Source: Myxococcales bacterium
Lineage (GTDB): Bacteria > Myxococcota_A > Polyangia > Polyangiales > Houyiibacteriaceae
Reading direction: 5' to 3'
DNA: 64,000 nt
NCBI GenBank assembly: GCA_029863605.1
Contig: JAOTVB010000001.1
Span: 96,187-160,186 of the forward strand
The notes beneath the pieces are model-generated. The model was not told where the DNA came from, did no database searches, and was given only the letters and a program-made list of their open reading frames with translations. The position numbers and the translations under genes are program-made. This document shows, piece by piece, positions 16,601 through 25,892 of this stretch (positions within the stretch are counted from its first letter, which is position 1; each line of letters opens with the position of its first letter).

Positions 16601-18961
16601 ATGAAGAGCCGCTTGGCGCTGATTTTTGTCTTTGTATTGTCAGGACCCGGATGCTCGGAGGCCGCCGGGAAGTCGGAGTTGCGACCGGCGGAGGCTGTCC
16701 AAGAGGAAATTCAAGCAGAGGCTCGAAAGCAGTTACCCCTTTCAGCCGCCGACCCGCTTGCCGCCACAGGCGCGGGCACGTCGACGTACATGGATCTCGT
16801 AGCGCTTTCTCACCTTGCGGATGTCTACGATCCGGCCGGGCTGTTCATCGACTTCGGAACCGCTTCGCGACTGAAGTACACCAACGGCAATTGGAACAGC
16901 GGTTGGCGAGGCGACCTCGAAGAGGGAGGCCAAACCGTGTCGACCTTCGGGAAGACGGCGCGGCTCTACCTGCCCATGGAAGGCGCCCAGCCTGTGCAAC
17001 TCCGCATTCGGGCAAAAGCGTACGTCTCCGGGCCCCTGATCACATACCTCAACGGCAAGACGCTCAAGGAGCTGCGTGCATCTACAAACGAAGGCTTCGT
17101 CGAGCTCGTCGTCCCAATCCCTAGTAAGAGCGTCCAACCTGGCGAAAACGCGATCTTGTTTCGCGCCACCAAGACCCGTCAGGTTCGCGGCAAGGCGCGT
17201 TCGTTTGCAGTCGATTGGGTGCGCCTCGAGGCTGTGTCGCCAGAGGGTGAAACTCCGGTCGCGCCCATACGAGTCGCCGCCGAAGAGCTCTTAGTCGGCG
17301 GTGTGAACCGACGCTCCATTCGCCTCGCACCCGGAGCGCAGGCCGACTGGTTCGTCGAGGTACCGAAGGACGCATCGCTGATGTTCGGTGTAGCGACGAC
17401 GTCTGATGGCGCGGGCGCGCTCGAGGTCGGCACCAAGAGCGACCGAAAGGCGACTCGCCAGGAGTTGCCCGTGCAGGGCGTCTGGTCCGATCACCGAATT
17501 TCGTTGACCAGCCTCGCCGGCGACGTCGTGCAGGTCCGGTTTCGCAATTCGGGTTCGGCAGGGCTCGCGTTGAGCAACGTACGAATCACGAAGAAGGCGG
17601 GCCAACCGATCGCGATCGACAAACCCGCGCGCAACGTCATCGTCCTCCTCATCGACACCCTGCGGGCGAGCAAGCTGGCGATCTACAATCCAAAGACCCG
17701 CGTAAAAACTCCGGCTCTCGATACGTTTGCAGCGGAGGGAGTCGTCTTCGAGCGGCCTCAAGCCCCCGAGAACTGGACCAAGCCTTCGGTGGCCAGCGTG
17801 CTGACCTCGCTCCATCCGGTGACGCACAACACCAAGGAAGACGCATCGAAGCTCCCAAAGTCGGCGCTCATGTTGAGTGAGGTTTACCAAAAGGCCGGAT
17901 TCGAGACCGGAAGCTTCATCGCCAACGGATACGTGTCCAATGCGTTCGGGTTCGACCAGGGATGGGACCACTACACGAACTACATTCGGGAGCGCCGCAA
18001 TACCAATGCCTCGAACGTGTTTGGCGAGGCGGCGTCTTGGATCGAGAAGAACAAGGACAAGCGCTTCTTCGCGTACATCCAGACTATCGACCCGCATGTC
18101 CCATACGACCCGCCCGACAAGTTCCTGAAGATGTACGACCCCAATCCGTATAAGGGCCAAGTTCAAAATCGCCGGACCCACCTGATGCTCGACGAGGCCA
18201 AGAAGAATCCCAAGAAATACTCATTTACCAAGCGCGATAAAGAGCGCATCGAAGCATTACATGACGGGGAGATCAGTTATCACGACGAACACTTCGGGAA
18301 GTTTCTCGTCAAGCTGCGGGAGCTCGGCCTAGACGACGACACCCTCATCGTCATCACCTCGGACCACGGCGAGGAGTTTCAGGAGCACGGCTCGTGGGGG
18401 CACGGGCATTCGGTCTACCAAGAGCTTCTCGGCGTGCCGCTGTTGTTTCGATGGCCTGGGGTCATCCCGGCAGGCGCGCGGGTCGGGCCGGTCGTCAGCA
18501 CCACGGACATCGCGCCCACGGTTCTCGAAGCCACCGGCGTTCCGATCCCTCGAGAGTTCGAAGGCCACAGCTTGATGGGGTTCATTCGGGGTGATTGGCC
18601 GATGGGGCCATATGTCGCGTTTAGCGATTTCCTCGACCATCGCCGTGTGATCCGCGGCGGCGACTGGAAGCTGATCATCCGCGGCAACCTGTCGCAGGTG
18701 ATCTTTGATCTAGAGAGCGATCCTTGGGAGCAGACGGAGCTCGACGGGCGTGCCAACCCCATCACACAGCGCTACCTTCGAACGCTTCACGGCCAGTTCC
18801 TCGGCGCGCAAGACCGGGGAAAGTGGCTGGCTGCGGAGACAGGCGCATCGGGCGACAAGCGCTTGAGCCGAGAAAAGCAGGAGATGACTCCCGAGCTTTG
18901 CCGACAGCTCGTAGCGCTCGGCTACATCAGCGCTGAATGCGACCAGGTCCTGAGTAACTGA
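16601..18961 (+). CDS. Sulfatase/alkaline-phosphatase-fold lipoprotein with Thr at the nucleophile position
   Basis: The 786-residue protein has a lipobox ending GPGC (Cys18), an N-terminal beta-rich region of about 300 residues that I do not recognise, and a C-terminal sulfatase-fold domain from NVIVLLIDTLRASKL (346). The metal-binding Asp352, NWTKPSVASVLTS, DPHVPYDPP, TSDHGEEFQEHG and GHGHSVYQE are present. In classical sulfatases the nucleophile is a Cys/Ser in C/S-x-P-S-R; here it is Thr393, as in LtaS and some phosphodiesterases, and the following Arg is Val. It may act on phospho- or sulfo-esters at the cell surface. Not an ordinary formylglycine sulfatase. Confidence 0.85.
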   Translation: MKSRLALIFVFVLSGPGCSEAAGKSELRPAEAVQEEIQAEARKQLPLSAADPLAATGAGTSTYMDLVALSHLADVYDPAGLFIDFGTASRLKYTNGNWNSGWRGDLEEGGQTVSTFGKTARLYLPMEGAQPVQLRIRAKAYVSGPLITYLNGKTLKELRASTNEGFVELVVPIPSKSVQPGENAILFRATKTRQVRGKARSFAVDWVRLEAVSPEGETPVAPIRVAAEELLVGGVNRRSIRLAPGAQADWFVEVPKDASLMFGVATTSDGAGALEVGTKSDRKATRQELPVQGVWSDHRISLTSLAGDVVQVRFRNSGSAGLALSNVRITKKAGQPIAIDKPARNVIVLLIDTLRASKLAIYNPKTRVKTPALDTFAAEGVVFERPQAPENWTKPSVASVLTSLHPVTHNTKEDASKLPKSALMLSEVYQKAGFETGSFIANGYVSNAFGFDQGWDHYTNYIRERRNTNASNVFGEAASWIEKNKDKRFFAYIQTIDPHVPYDPPDKFLKMYDPNPYKGQVQNRRTHLMLDEAKKNPKKYSFTKRDKERIEALHDGEISYHDEHFGKFLVKLRELGLDDDTLIVITSDHGEEFQEHGSWGHGHSVYQELLGVPLLFRWPGVIPAGARVGPVVSTTDIAPTVLEATGVPIPREFEGHSLMGFIRGDWPMGPYVAFSDFLDHRRVIRGGDWKLIIRGNLSQVIFDLESDPWEQTELDGRANPITQRYLRTLHGQFLGAQDRGKWLAAETGASGDKRLSREKQEMTPELCRQLVALGYISAECDQVLSN

Positions 18962-18964
18962 ACG

Positions 18965-19963
18965 CTAGCGTCGACGGGGGGTAGCGCCACCGATCCGCGC
19001 CACCAGGGTCGTGATCAGATATCCCAGGCCGACCAAGCCGAGAGCCATCATCACGTCGGTGAACGAGGGTGCGTAGAACGCGGTCGGGTATTTGTCGGGC
19101 GCGAGCTCGGCGAGGCGCTCTACTGTTAGGATCTCCCCCTTGAACACTTCGCCGACCGCCGGTGCGAGGCCTTCTTGGAACGGCCAAAGGCCGAACACTG
19201 CACCCACCAAGAGCCCCATCAGTACGCCGAGGGTCAGCTGCTCGTACCGTTCGAGCACGACCTTGACGAGGTTGCTGATCAGCAAGACTCCCACGGCGAC
19301 CCCGACGCCTACGGGCAACACGACGTCGAGGACGGGCTCGGTAGCGCTCTCGAGCGCGTTGGCCTTGAGGGCCTCCTTGAGTGCATCGATCGCGCTTAGC
19401 ACCGGCACATATACGCCGAGCACCAAGAGGAGATAACCTCCGCTCACGCCAGGGAGGATCATGGCGCTGGCGCCCACAACCCCGGCGACGAACATCATCA
19501 GCGCCCCCTCGCGGTGGGCTCCTTCGGCCGAGCCCGCGACTTGCAGCCACGCAAGCGCTGCCATGGCGATGAGACCCGCGGCCGCTCCCACCCAAAATCT
19601 ACCGCTCGGAGGTCGCGCCATGTCCCAGAGGACCGGAACTCCACCCAAGGTGAGGCCGATGAAGAGGCTGTACATCGCCCAGCGATGCTCGACGACGGCA
19701 TCCTTGACCGGCCCGGCGCCCAGCAGGATCGCCACCACAGCGGCCGCGCCGACCAACCCCAAGACCGCCAATGCGCTCCGTCGAAAGCGGAGGCTACTCA
19801 GGTCGGCCAAAGCCTCGATGAACTTCGGGTAGACCCCAGCTGCGAGCAGCATGGTGCCACCGCTGATACCCGGCACCAGGTTCGCCAGACCCATGAGCAC
19901 GCCGCCTAGAACACATCGAACGCCCCACTTCGGGCTCATCGCGGCACTCGGTTCTCCGCTCAT
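18965..19963 (-). CDS. DUF368 family polyprenyl-phosphate transporter (PopT-type)
   Basis: Integral membrane protein of 332 residues with about nine or ten helices. Two internal repeats each carry a PG-x-SGG motif: NLVPGISGGT in the N-terminal third and ILPGVSGGY in the middle. This is the hallmark of DUF368, shown in recent work to include undecaprenyl-phosphate translocases (PopT). Cytoplasmic membrane, recycling of C55-P for wall polymer synthesis, is the likely role. Convergent with the sulfatase-fold gene, three bases between stops. Confidence 0.9.
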   Translation of the reverse strand: MSGEPSAAMSPKWGVRCVLGGVLMGLANLVPGISGGTMLLAAGVYPKFIEALADLSSLRFRRSALAVLGLVGAAAVVAILLGAGPVKDAVVEHRWAMYSLFIGLTLGGVPVLWDMARPPSGRFWVGAAAGLIAMAALAWLQVAGSAEGAHREGALMMFVAGVVGASAMILPGVSGGYLLLVLGVYVPVLSAIDALKEALKANALESATEPVLDVVLPVGVGVAVGVLLISNLVKVVLERYEQLTLGVLMGLLVGAVFGLWPFQEGLAPAVGEVFKGEILTVERLAELAPDKYPTAFYAPSFTDVMMALGLVGLGYLITTLVARIGGATPRRR

Positions 19964-20051
19964 TGCGAGGGTTTACGGCAAATAGGCCGCCTGTCCAAAG
20001 AAAAGGAGCCGTGCGGTGGCTGTTGGCGACCGGCTGACCTAGGTTCTCCCA

Positions 20052-20552
20052 ATGGGCCGCCTCTTCCTCCTGTTCACGGTCGTTCCGCTGGTAGAGCTCT
20101 ATCTGTTGATCGCGATCGGGCGATTCCTCGGGCCAGTACCGACCATCGGGTTGGTCCTGGTGACGGGGGCGCTTGGCGCCTGGTTTGCCCGACTCGAGGG
20201 CGCGCGGGTGATCCGTCGCTGGCAAGAGGCCCTCGCCCGGCAGGAGCTCCCGAAGGACGGGGTGATCGATGGGCTCCTGATTTTCGTGGGTGGGCTGATG
20301 CTGATCACCCCTGGAATTCTGACCGACATTGCAGGGCTTTCGATGGTCATGCCGCCGACGCGGCGTGTCATCGCGCGATTCGTGCGCGCCTGGTTTGAGC
20401 GTCAAATCGCGACAGGTCGGGTGCGCGCGTATGGCCCCAGCTACGCCTCTCCGCGAAACCGACCTGGTGATGTCATCGATGTCGAGGGTGAAGTGATCGA
20501 GGTAGTCGAGGTGCGGGAAGCATCCGACATCCCGCCACAGCTTGAGAAGTAG
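20052..20552 (+). CDS. fxsA: FxsA family membrane protein
   Basis: The 166-residue protein begins with FLLFTVVPLVELYLLIAIG and continues TIGLVLVTGALGAWFAR, then a third hydrophobic stretch DGLLIFVGGLMLITPGILTD, the signature of FxsA proteins (suppressors of phage T7 exclusion in E. coli, biological role unclear). The C-terminal cytoplasmic tail is charged and ends in Pro/Glu-rich residues. The gene is 33 bases ahead of the FKBP gene on the same strand, so they may be cotranscribed. Confidence 0.9.
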   Translation: MGRLFLLFTVVPLVELYLLIAIGRFLGPVPTIGLVLVTGALGAWFARLEGARVIRRWQEALARQELPKDGVIDGLLIFVGGLMLITPGILTDIAGLSMVMPPTRRVIARFVRAWFERQIATGRVRAYGPSYASPRNRPGDVIDVEGEVIEVVEVREASDIPPQLEK

Positions 20553-20585
20553 ACATGTCGCGTCACGTCGGCTAGGACGCCGTTC

Positions 20586-21527
20586 ATGAAATCACCCTGG
20601 ACCCTCCTATGCTGCGTGGTGCTCGCCGCTGCGCTTACCGCTTGCAAGAGCAGCGCGCCCGCCCCAACCGAGGGCGAATCCGAAGCTGAGGCGGCGACCG
20701 ACGAGGGCGCGAAGACAGAAGCCGCGGCCGCGCCCGCCGAGAAACCTGCTGCGAAGCCCGACATCCCCGCACCGCCCGATGTCGCCGCACCGCCCGAGGA
20801 TGCCAAGCGGAGCAAATCGGGTCTTGCTTGGACGGTCTTGACCAAGGGCGAGGGCGACAAGCACCCCGGGAAGTTCGACATCGTTACGGTGAACTACACC
20901 GGATGGACCACCGAGGGCCGGATGTTCGACAGCTCGGTGAAGCGGGGCAAGCCGGCGGAGTTTCCCCTGAATCGGGTCATCCCCGGGTGGACCGAGGCCT
21001 TGCAGTTGATGGTGCCCGGCGAGAAACGCCGATTCTGGATCCCGGGCAACCTCGCTTATGGCGAAGCCGGGGGCGATGACCCGCACGCACAGTTCGGCCC
21101 GCCCAAAGGCACCCTCGTCTTCGATATCGAGCTGCTCAGCTTCAAGGAAGCTCCCAAGCCGCCCGACGCACCGAAAGACGTTGCCAAGATTCCCAAGAAT
21201 GCCAAAAAGACCGACTCCGGCCTAGCGTCGCGCGTGCTCGAGAAGGGCGATGGCGAGCAGCACCCGTCGGCAACCAGCACCGTGACCGTCAACTACTCGG
21301 GTTGGACGACCGATGGCAAGATGTTCGACAGCTCGATCGTTCGCGGCAAGCCAGCGACCTTCGGGTTGAATCAGGTGATCCCGGGCTGGACCGAGGGTCT
21401 TCAGCTCATGGTGGTCGGCGAGAAGCGACGCCTTTGGATCCCCGAGAATTTGGCCTATGCCGGCCGACCTGGGCGTCCCCAGGGCATGCTCGTGTTCGAC
21501 GTCGAGCTGCTCGACATCAAGAACTGA
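20586..21527 (+). CDS. Tandem FKBP-type peptidyl-prolyl isomerase lipoprotein
   Basis: A signal peptide with LTAC (Cys20) is followed by an Ala/Glu/Pro linker and two FKBP domains, about 76-187 and 207-312. Each has the pattern SGL-x-W/S-x-V-L-x-KG-x-G, TVNYTGWTT-x-G-MFDSS, VIPGWTE-x-LQLM and GEKRR-W-IP. The repeats are clearly homologous, with the loop between the IP-x-NLAY motif and the last strand longer in the first. It should catalyse prolyl isomerisation in the periplasm as a folding helper. Duplication of a single FKBP unit is inferred. The next gene, a DUF2330 protein, follows at 70 bases. Confidence 0.95.
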   Translation: MKSPWTLLCCVVLAAALTACKSSAPAPTEGESEAEAATDEGAKTEAAAAPAEKPAAKPDIPAPPDVAAPPEDAKRSKSGLAWTVLTKGEGDKHPGKFDIVTVNYTGWTTEGRMFDSSVKRGKPAEFPLNRVIPGWTEALQLMVPGEKRRFWIPGNLAYGEAGGDDPHAQFGPPKGTLVFDIELLSFKEAPKPPDAPKDVAKIPKNAKKTDSGLASRVLEKGDGEQHPSATSTVTVNYSGWTTDGKMFDSSIVRGKPATFGLNQVIPGWTEGLQLMVVGEKRRLWIPENLAYAGRPGRPQGMLVFDVELLDIKN

Positions 21528-21597
21528 AGCCGCCCCCGAAGGGTCGATAGATCCAAAGCTTCCCTCGCGCGTCTACCCGAGAAGTGAGGAGCAAAGC

Positions 21598-23202
21598 ATG
21601 AAGCAAACAATCGCTGTTTTGGGTCTGTGCGCGGCCATGGCATGGCCAACGACGTCGCGCGCGTTTTGTGGCTTTTACGTGAGCGGGGCGGATGCGTCGC
21701 TCTACAACAACGCGACCATGGTCGTCATGATGCGAGAGGGCACTCGGACGGTGCTCTCGATGCAGAATAACTACCAAGGGCCCCCGGAAGACTTCGCGAT
21801 GGTCGTTCCGGTTCCGGTCGTCTTGCAAGAAGAGAACGTGAAGACGCTGCCCCGGCAGATCTTTTCTCGGGTCGACAAGCTCGCCGCTCCGCGCTTGGTC
21901 GAGTATTGGGAGCAAGACCCTTGTCGTCCGATGGTGATGGAGGATATGGCACTGCCCAGGTCGGCAAAGGCACGTCGCAGCATGGGGGCCGCTGCCGACA
22001 GCGCCGAGGAGTACGGCGTCACCATCGAGGCACAGTTCAAGGTGGCCGAGTACGATATCGTCATCTTGAGCGCGAAGGACTCGGGTGGCCTCGACAAGTG
22101 GCTCCGAAAGAACAAGTACAATATTCCCAAGGGTGCCAACAAGGTGCTTCGTCCGTACGTCGAGCAGAACACCAAGTTCTTCGTCGCCAAGGTCGATGCC
22201 GAGAAGGTGAAGTTTCAGGATGGGAAGGCCGTGCTGTCTCCGCTTCGGTTTCACTATGATGCGCCGACGTTCACGCTCCCTGTTCGCCTCGGGCTACTCA
22301 ATAGCGGCGGCCAGCAGGACCTGATCGTCCACATCCTCGCCAAGGGCCAGCGCTACGAGGTGGCCAACTACAAGAATACTTCGATCCCGACCAACATCCG
22401 GGTCGACGACAGCGTTCGAGGGACATTCGGAGGCTTTTACAACGCGTTGTTCGAGCGCACGGTCGAAAAGAACCCCGGCGCCGTCGTCACCGAATACTCG
22501 TGGGATGCGACCAGTTGCGACCCTTGTCCGGAGCCGCCCCTCACCCCGCAAGAGCTAACGACGCTCGGCGGAGACGTGATCATACCGGGTGCGCAAGACC
22601 CGTACTCGGACATTCCCGGCGTCGTCCCGCCGAAGGCCCGACGCGTGGTTTGGCAACCCTATGGGTTCGTTCTGACGCGTCTCCACTACCGCTACGACAA
22701 GAGCGGGCTCGACGAGGACTTGGTCTTCCGAACGGCTGGGCCAATCGTCGGCGGGCGGGGCATGCCGGACCAAAACGGCGACCTTCACGAGCGCCGTGCG
22801 CAGGCGTCGGGGATGAACAACTTCCAAGGGAGATACGTGATTCTCCATCGGTGGGAAGGCGCGATCGCGTGCCAAAACCCCCAGCGTGGCATGTGGGGTG
22901 GCCCGCCCGGACGCCCGCAGCCGAAGCCCTTTGCGGCACCCAACACCATGCTCGAAGGTGGCGCGACGCGCACGCTCACCAATCAACTGCCCGGGCTCAT
23001 CCAAACCGACATCCCGGAGCTCGACCTGAAGGCACGACCACAGGAGCCAGAGCCGAAGACACAAGACGGTACGGGTCCCGCGAGTGGCGATGCCGGCACT
23101 TCGGATGGCTGCAGTGTGAGCGCCGCGAGAACCGCATCGCTCGGTTGGATCGCGCTGATCATGGTTGCTATGTGGCTGACCAGGCGAAGAGCCGTCTATT
23201 AG
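21598..23202 (+). CDS. DUF2330 protein with MYXO-CTERM-like tail
   Basis: Exported protein of 534 residues with signal sequence (MKQTIAVLGLCAAMAW...TSRA). The FCGFYVSGADASLYNNATMVVMMREG start and the PEDFAMVVPVPVVL segment are the DUF2330 signature. The end is DGCSVSAARTASLGW plus a hydrophobic helix and Arg-Arg-Arg, which is the Cys / helix / basic-cluster layout of MYXO-CTERM sorting signals. The C-terminus is therefore likely cleaved and anchored after Cys. Function unknown. Start 21598 is supported by a GAGGAG site and by the signal peptide; the longer frame overlaps the FKBP end. Confidence 0.9.
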   Translation: MKQTIAVLGLCAAMAWPTTSRAFCGFYVSGADASLYNNATMVVMMREGTRTVLSMQNNYQGPPEDFAMVVPVPVVLQEENVKTLPRQIFSRVDKLAAPRLVEYWEQDPCRPMVMEDMALPRSAKARRSMGAAADSAEEYGVTIEAQFKVAEYDIVILSAKDSGGLDKWLRKNKYNIPKGANKVLRPYVEQNTKFFVAKVDAEKVKFQDGKAVLSPLRFHYDAPTFTLPVRLGLLNSGGQQDLIVHILAKGQRYEVANYKNTSIPTNIRVDDSVRGTFGGFYNALFERTVEKNPGAVVTEYSWDATSCDPCPEPPLTPQELTTLGGDVIIPGAQDPYSDIPGVVPPKARRVVWQPYGFVLTRLHYRYDKSGLDEDLVFRTAGPIVGGRGMPDQNGDLHERRAQASGMNNFQGRYVILHRWEGAIACQNPQRGMWGGPPGRPQPKPFAAPNTMLEGGATRTLTNQLPGLIQTDIPELDLKARPQEPEPKTQDGTGPASGDAGTSDGCSVSAARTASLGWIALIMVAMWLTRRRAVY

Positions 23203-23205
23203 CCC

Positions 23206-24879
23206 ATGGCAGAATTCATCTACACGATGAAGGGGGTCACCAAGGTTCACCCCCCCGACAAGAAGATCATCGAAGACCTCTATCTCTCGTTCTTTCCGGA
23301 TGCGAAGATAGGGGTCATCGGCGTCAACGGGACGGGAAAGTCTTCGTTGCTCCGCATCATGGCGGGCGAGGACAACACCTTTAGTGGAGAAGCTTGGTTT
23401 CGCCCCGGCGCAAAGGTCGGGTTTCTCCCCCAGGAGCCGGACCTCGGAGATGCGAAGACGGTGCTCGAGGCGGTCGAGGCCGGCGTCGCGCCGGTTCGCG
23501 CGCTTCTTGAAGAGTTCAACGAGCTCAGCATGAAGCTCGGTGAACCGATGAGCGATGAGGAGATGGCAAAGCTTCTAGACCGGCAGGGCGCGCTTCAAGA
23601 CCGCATCGACGCGGTCGACGGCTGGACCCTCGAGAGCACGCTGGAGATCGCGATGGACGCGCTACGGCTACCCCCCGCCGATGCCGACCCCAAGTCTCTG
23701 TCGGGTGGTGAGAAGCGGCGCGTCGCGCTCTGCAGGCTTCTCCTCGAAAAACCGGAGCTTCTTTTGCTCGATGAACCGACCAACCACCTCGATGCCGAGT
23801 CGGTGGCGTGGCTTCAGGGCTATCTTCAGCAGTACCCGGGGTGCGTCATCCTCGTGACACACGACAGGTATTTCCTAGACGAGATCGTGCAATGGATTTT
23901 GGAGCTCGACCGCGGCGAGGCGCATCCGTTCGAGGGCAATTATTCGCAATGGCTCGAAGCGAAGGGCGAGCGCCTGGCCCAGGAAGACAAAAAAGACAGC
24001 GCGCGGAAGCGGAAGATCGCGCACGAGCTCGAGTGGGTCCGATCGTCGCCGAAGGCACGACAGGCCAAGAGCAAAGCGCGCATCACCGCGTTCGAGAGTC
24101 TGGTGGCCGAAGCAGCCAAAGCGAGGCGCGACCCAAACGAGATCCGAATCCCGCCTGGGCCTCGACTGGGGACGCAGGTATTCGAAGTCAAAGGGCTCAC
24201 CAAAGGGTACGGCGACAAGCTCTTGTTCGAGGACTTGAACTTTCGGGTGCCGCGCGGCGCGATCGTGGGAATCGTCGGTCCGAACGGCGCCGGAAAGACG
24301 ACGCTCTTCCGAATGCTGGTAGGTGACGAAAAGCCCGACGCGGGCACCATCACCGTCGGTGAGACGGTCAAGATCGCCTACGTCGACCAGAGCCGCGACG
24401 CCCTCGATGACGGCAACAACGTGTTTAAGGAGATCACCGGCGAAGCCGACGAGATCGACATCGGCGCAGGCACCGTGAAATCGAGAGCATACGTGGGCTG
24501 GTTCAATTTCCGGGGGAGCGACCAACAAAAGCCGGTCAAGAACCTCTCGGGGGGAGAACGCAACCGCGTGCATCTTGCGAAGCTCCTCAAAAGCGGCGGG
24601 AACGTGCTGCTTCTCGACGAGCCCACCAACGACATCGACGTCGACACCCTTCGTTCTCTCGAGGAAGCCATCTTGGGTTTTCCGGGTTGCGCGATGATCA
24701 TCAGCCATGATCGTTGGTATCTCGACCGCATTTGCACCCACATCCTCGCCTTCGAGGGCGACAGCCGGGCCGTTTGGTTCGAGGGCTCGTACTCTGACTA
24801 TGCCGCCGACCGCAAAGCCCGTCTGGGCACGGACGCGGAGGTTCCGCATCGGATCAAGTATCGAAAGTTCTCTCGCTAG
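23206..24879 (+). CDS. ettA: Energy-dependent translational throttle protein EttA (ABC-F)
   Basis: Two ABC domains: P-loop GVNGTGKSS at 39-47, signature LSGGEKRR, Walker B LLLLDEPTNHLD in the first, and GPNGAGKTT, LSGGERNRVH and LLLDEPTNDID in the second. The start IYTMKGVTKV and the toe/P-site-tRNA-interacting arm after the first domain match EttA of about 555 residues. It binds the ribosomal E site and regulates the first elongation cycles according to ADP/ATP. Three bases separate it from the DUF2330 stop; its 3' end overlaps the stop of the convergent peptidase gene by four bases. Confidence 0.96.
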   Translation: MAEFIYTMKGVTKVHPPDKKIIEDLYLSFFPDAKIGVIGVNGTGKSSLLRIMAGEDNTFSGEAWFRPGAKVGFLPQEPDLGDAKTVLEAVEAGVAPVRALLEEFNELSMKLGEPMSDEEMAKLLDRQGALQDRIDAVDGWTLESTLEIAMDALRLPPADADPKSLSGGEKRRVALCRLLLEKPELLLLDEPTNHLDAESVAWLQGYLQQYPGCVILVTHDRYFLDEIVQWILELDRGEAHPFEGNYSQWLEAKGERLAQEDKKDSARKRKIAHELEWVRSSPKARQAKSKARITAFESLVAEAAKARRDPNEIRIPPGPRLGTQVFEVKGLTKGYGDKLLFEDLNFRVPRGAIVGIVGPNGAGKTTLFRMLVGDEKPDAGTITVGETVKIAYVDQSRDALDDGNNVFKEITGEADEIDIGAGTVKSRAYVGWFNFRGSDQQKPVKNLSGGERNRVHLAKLLKSGGNVLLLDEPTNDIDVDTLRSLEEAILGFPGCAMIISHDRWYLDRICTHILAFEGDSRAVWFEGSYSDYAADRKARLGTDAEVPHRIKYRKFSR

Positions 24880-25820
24880 CGAGTGAAAGACTCGGTTGCG
24901 GCGACGAGCTGGGCGGTGGTGCCGGGCTCGAGCGCGGAGTGACCGGCGTCAGGGACAACCTGGAGCTGGCTATTCGGCCACGCGCAGTGAAGCTCATAGG
25001 CGCTTTCGGCTGGGCAGACGACGTCATAGCGGCCTTGAACGATGATCGCGGGGAGATGCCGGATGCGTGCGATGTTCGCGAGGAGCTCGCCGTCCTCTTT
25101 GAAGAAACCGCCGTTGATGAAATAGTGGCACTCGATGCGTGCAAACGCCTCGGCGAATTGGTCCTCGCTAATTCGTTTGATGAGATCGGCGTCGGGGATG
25201 AGGCGGCTCGTGCTGCCTTCCCATTTGCTCCATGCACGAGCAGCAGCCATTCGAACATCCCGCTCGTTGCTCGTGAGTCGTTTGTAGTAAGCCCCCACCA
25301 TGTCGTCGCGTTCGTCGACGGGAATCGGAGCGAGGTACTCCTGCCACGCCTCTGGGAAGATTCGGCTCGCTCCCTCTTGGTAGTACCAAAGAATCTCTCG
25401 GCGCCTAAGGAGGAAGATGCCGCGGAGCACGAGCTCGGTGACGCGACTCGGATGCTGTTGTGCGTAGGCGAGGGACAAGGTGCTGCCCCACGAACCCCCG
25501 AAGAGTTGCCAACGGTCGATCCCCAGTTGTTCACGGAGCTGCTCCATGTCGTCGACAATGTTCCAGGTCGTGTTGTTTCGGAGCTCAGCATGCGGGGTGC
25601 TCCGTCCGCATCCGCGCTGGTCGAATAGGACGATGCGGTACACCGAGGGGTCCCAAAAGCGCCGGTGCACCGCGTTGCAACCCCCACCGGGCCCTCCATG
25701 GACGAAAACCGCGGGTTTGCCGTCCGGATTGCCGCATTGCTCGTAGTAGACCGAGTGGATGTCGTCGACGCCGAGAAATCCGTAGTCGTATGGCTCGATT
25801 TCTGGAAATAGCCCTGCCAT
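24876..25820 (-). CDS. pip: Proline iminopeptidase (alpha/beta hydrolase, S33)
   Basis: The 314-residue protein shows FVHGGPGGGCNAVHRRF (oxyanion-side motif), VLFDQRGCGRS, the nucleophile elbow GGSWGS, and the late VVPDAGHSALEPG His. This is the S33 proline iminopeptidase layout, which removes N-terminal Pro from peptides in the cytoplasm. Start 25820 is the expected MAGLFPEIEPYD N-terminus; the ORF continues upstream only as low-quality, Arg-rich sequence. The gene sits divergently to prfC. Confidence 0.94.
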   Translation of the reverse strand: MAGLFPEIEPYDYGFLGVDDIHSVYYEQCGNPDGKPAVFVHGGPGGGCNAVHRRFWDPSVYRIVLFDQRGCGRSTPHAELRNNTTWNIVDDMEQLREQLGIDRWQLFGGSWGSTLSLAYAQQHPSRVTELVLRGIFLLRRREILWYYQEGASRIFPEAWQEYLAPIPVDERDDMVGAYYKRLTSNERDVRMAAARAWSKWEGSTSRLIPDADLIKRISEDQFAEAFARIECHYFINGGFFKEDGELLANIARIRHLPAIIVQGRYDVVCPAESAYELHCAWPNSQLQVVPDAGHSALEPGTTAQLVAATESFTR

Positions 25821-25892
25821 CGCCGAGCGCGCATCACAGCACGTTCGCAGACTGGCGCAACTGACGACAATGATTATCTTGCCGCCCGGGCC

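Noticed and set aside
15372..16604. Plus-strand frame of 410 codons
   Set aside because: It is antisense to speA, whose PLP-enzyme motifs are complete on the other strand.
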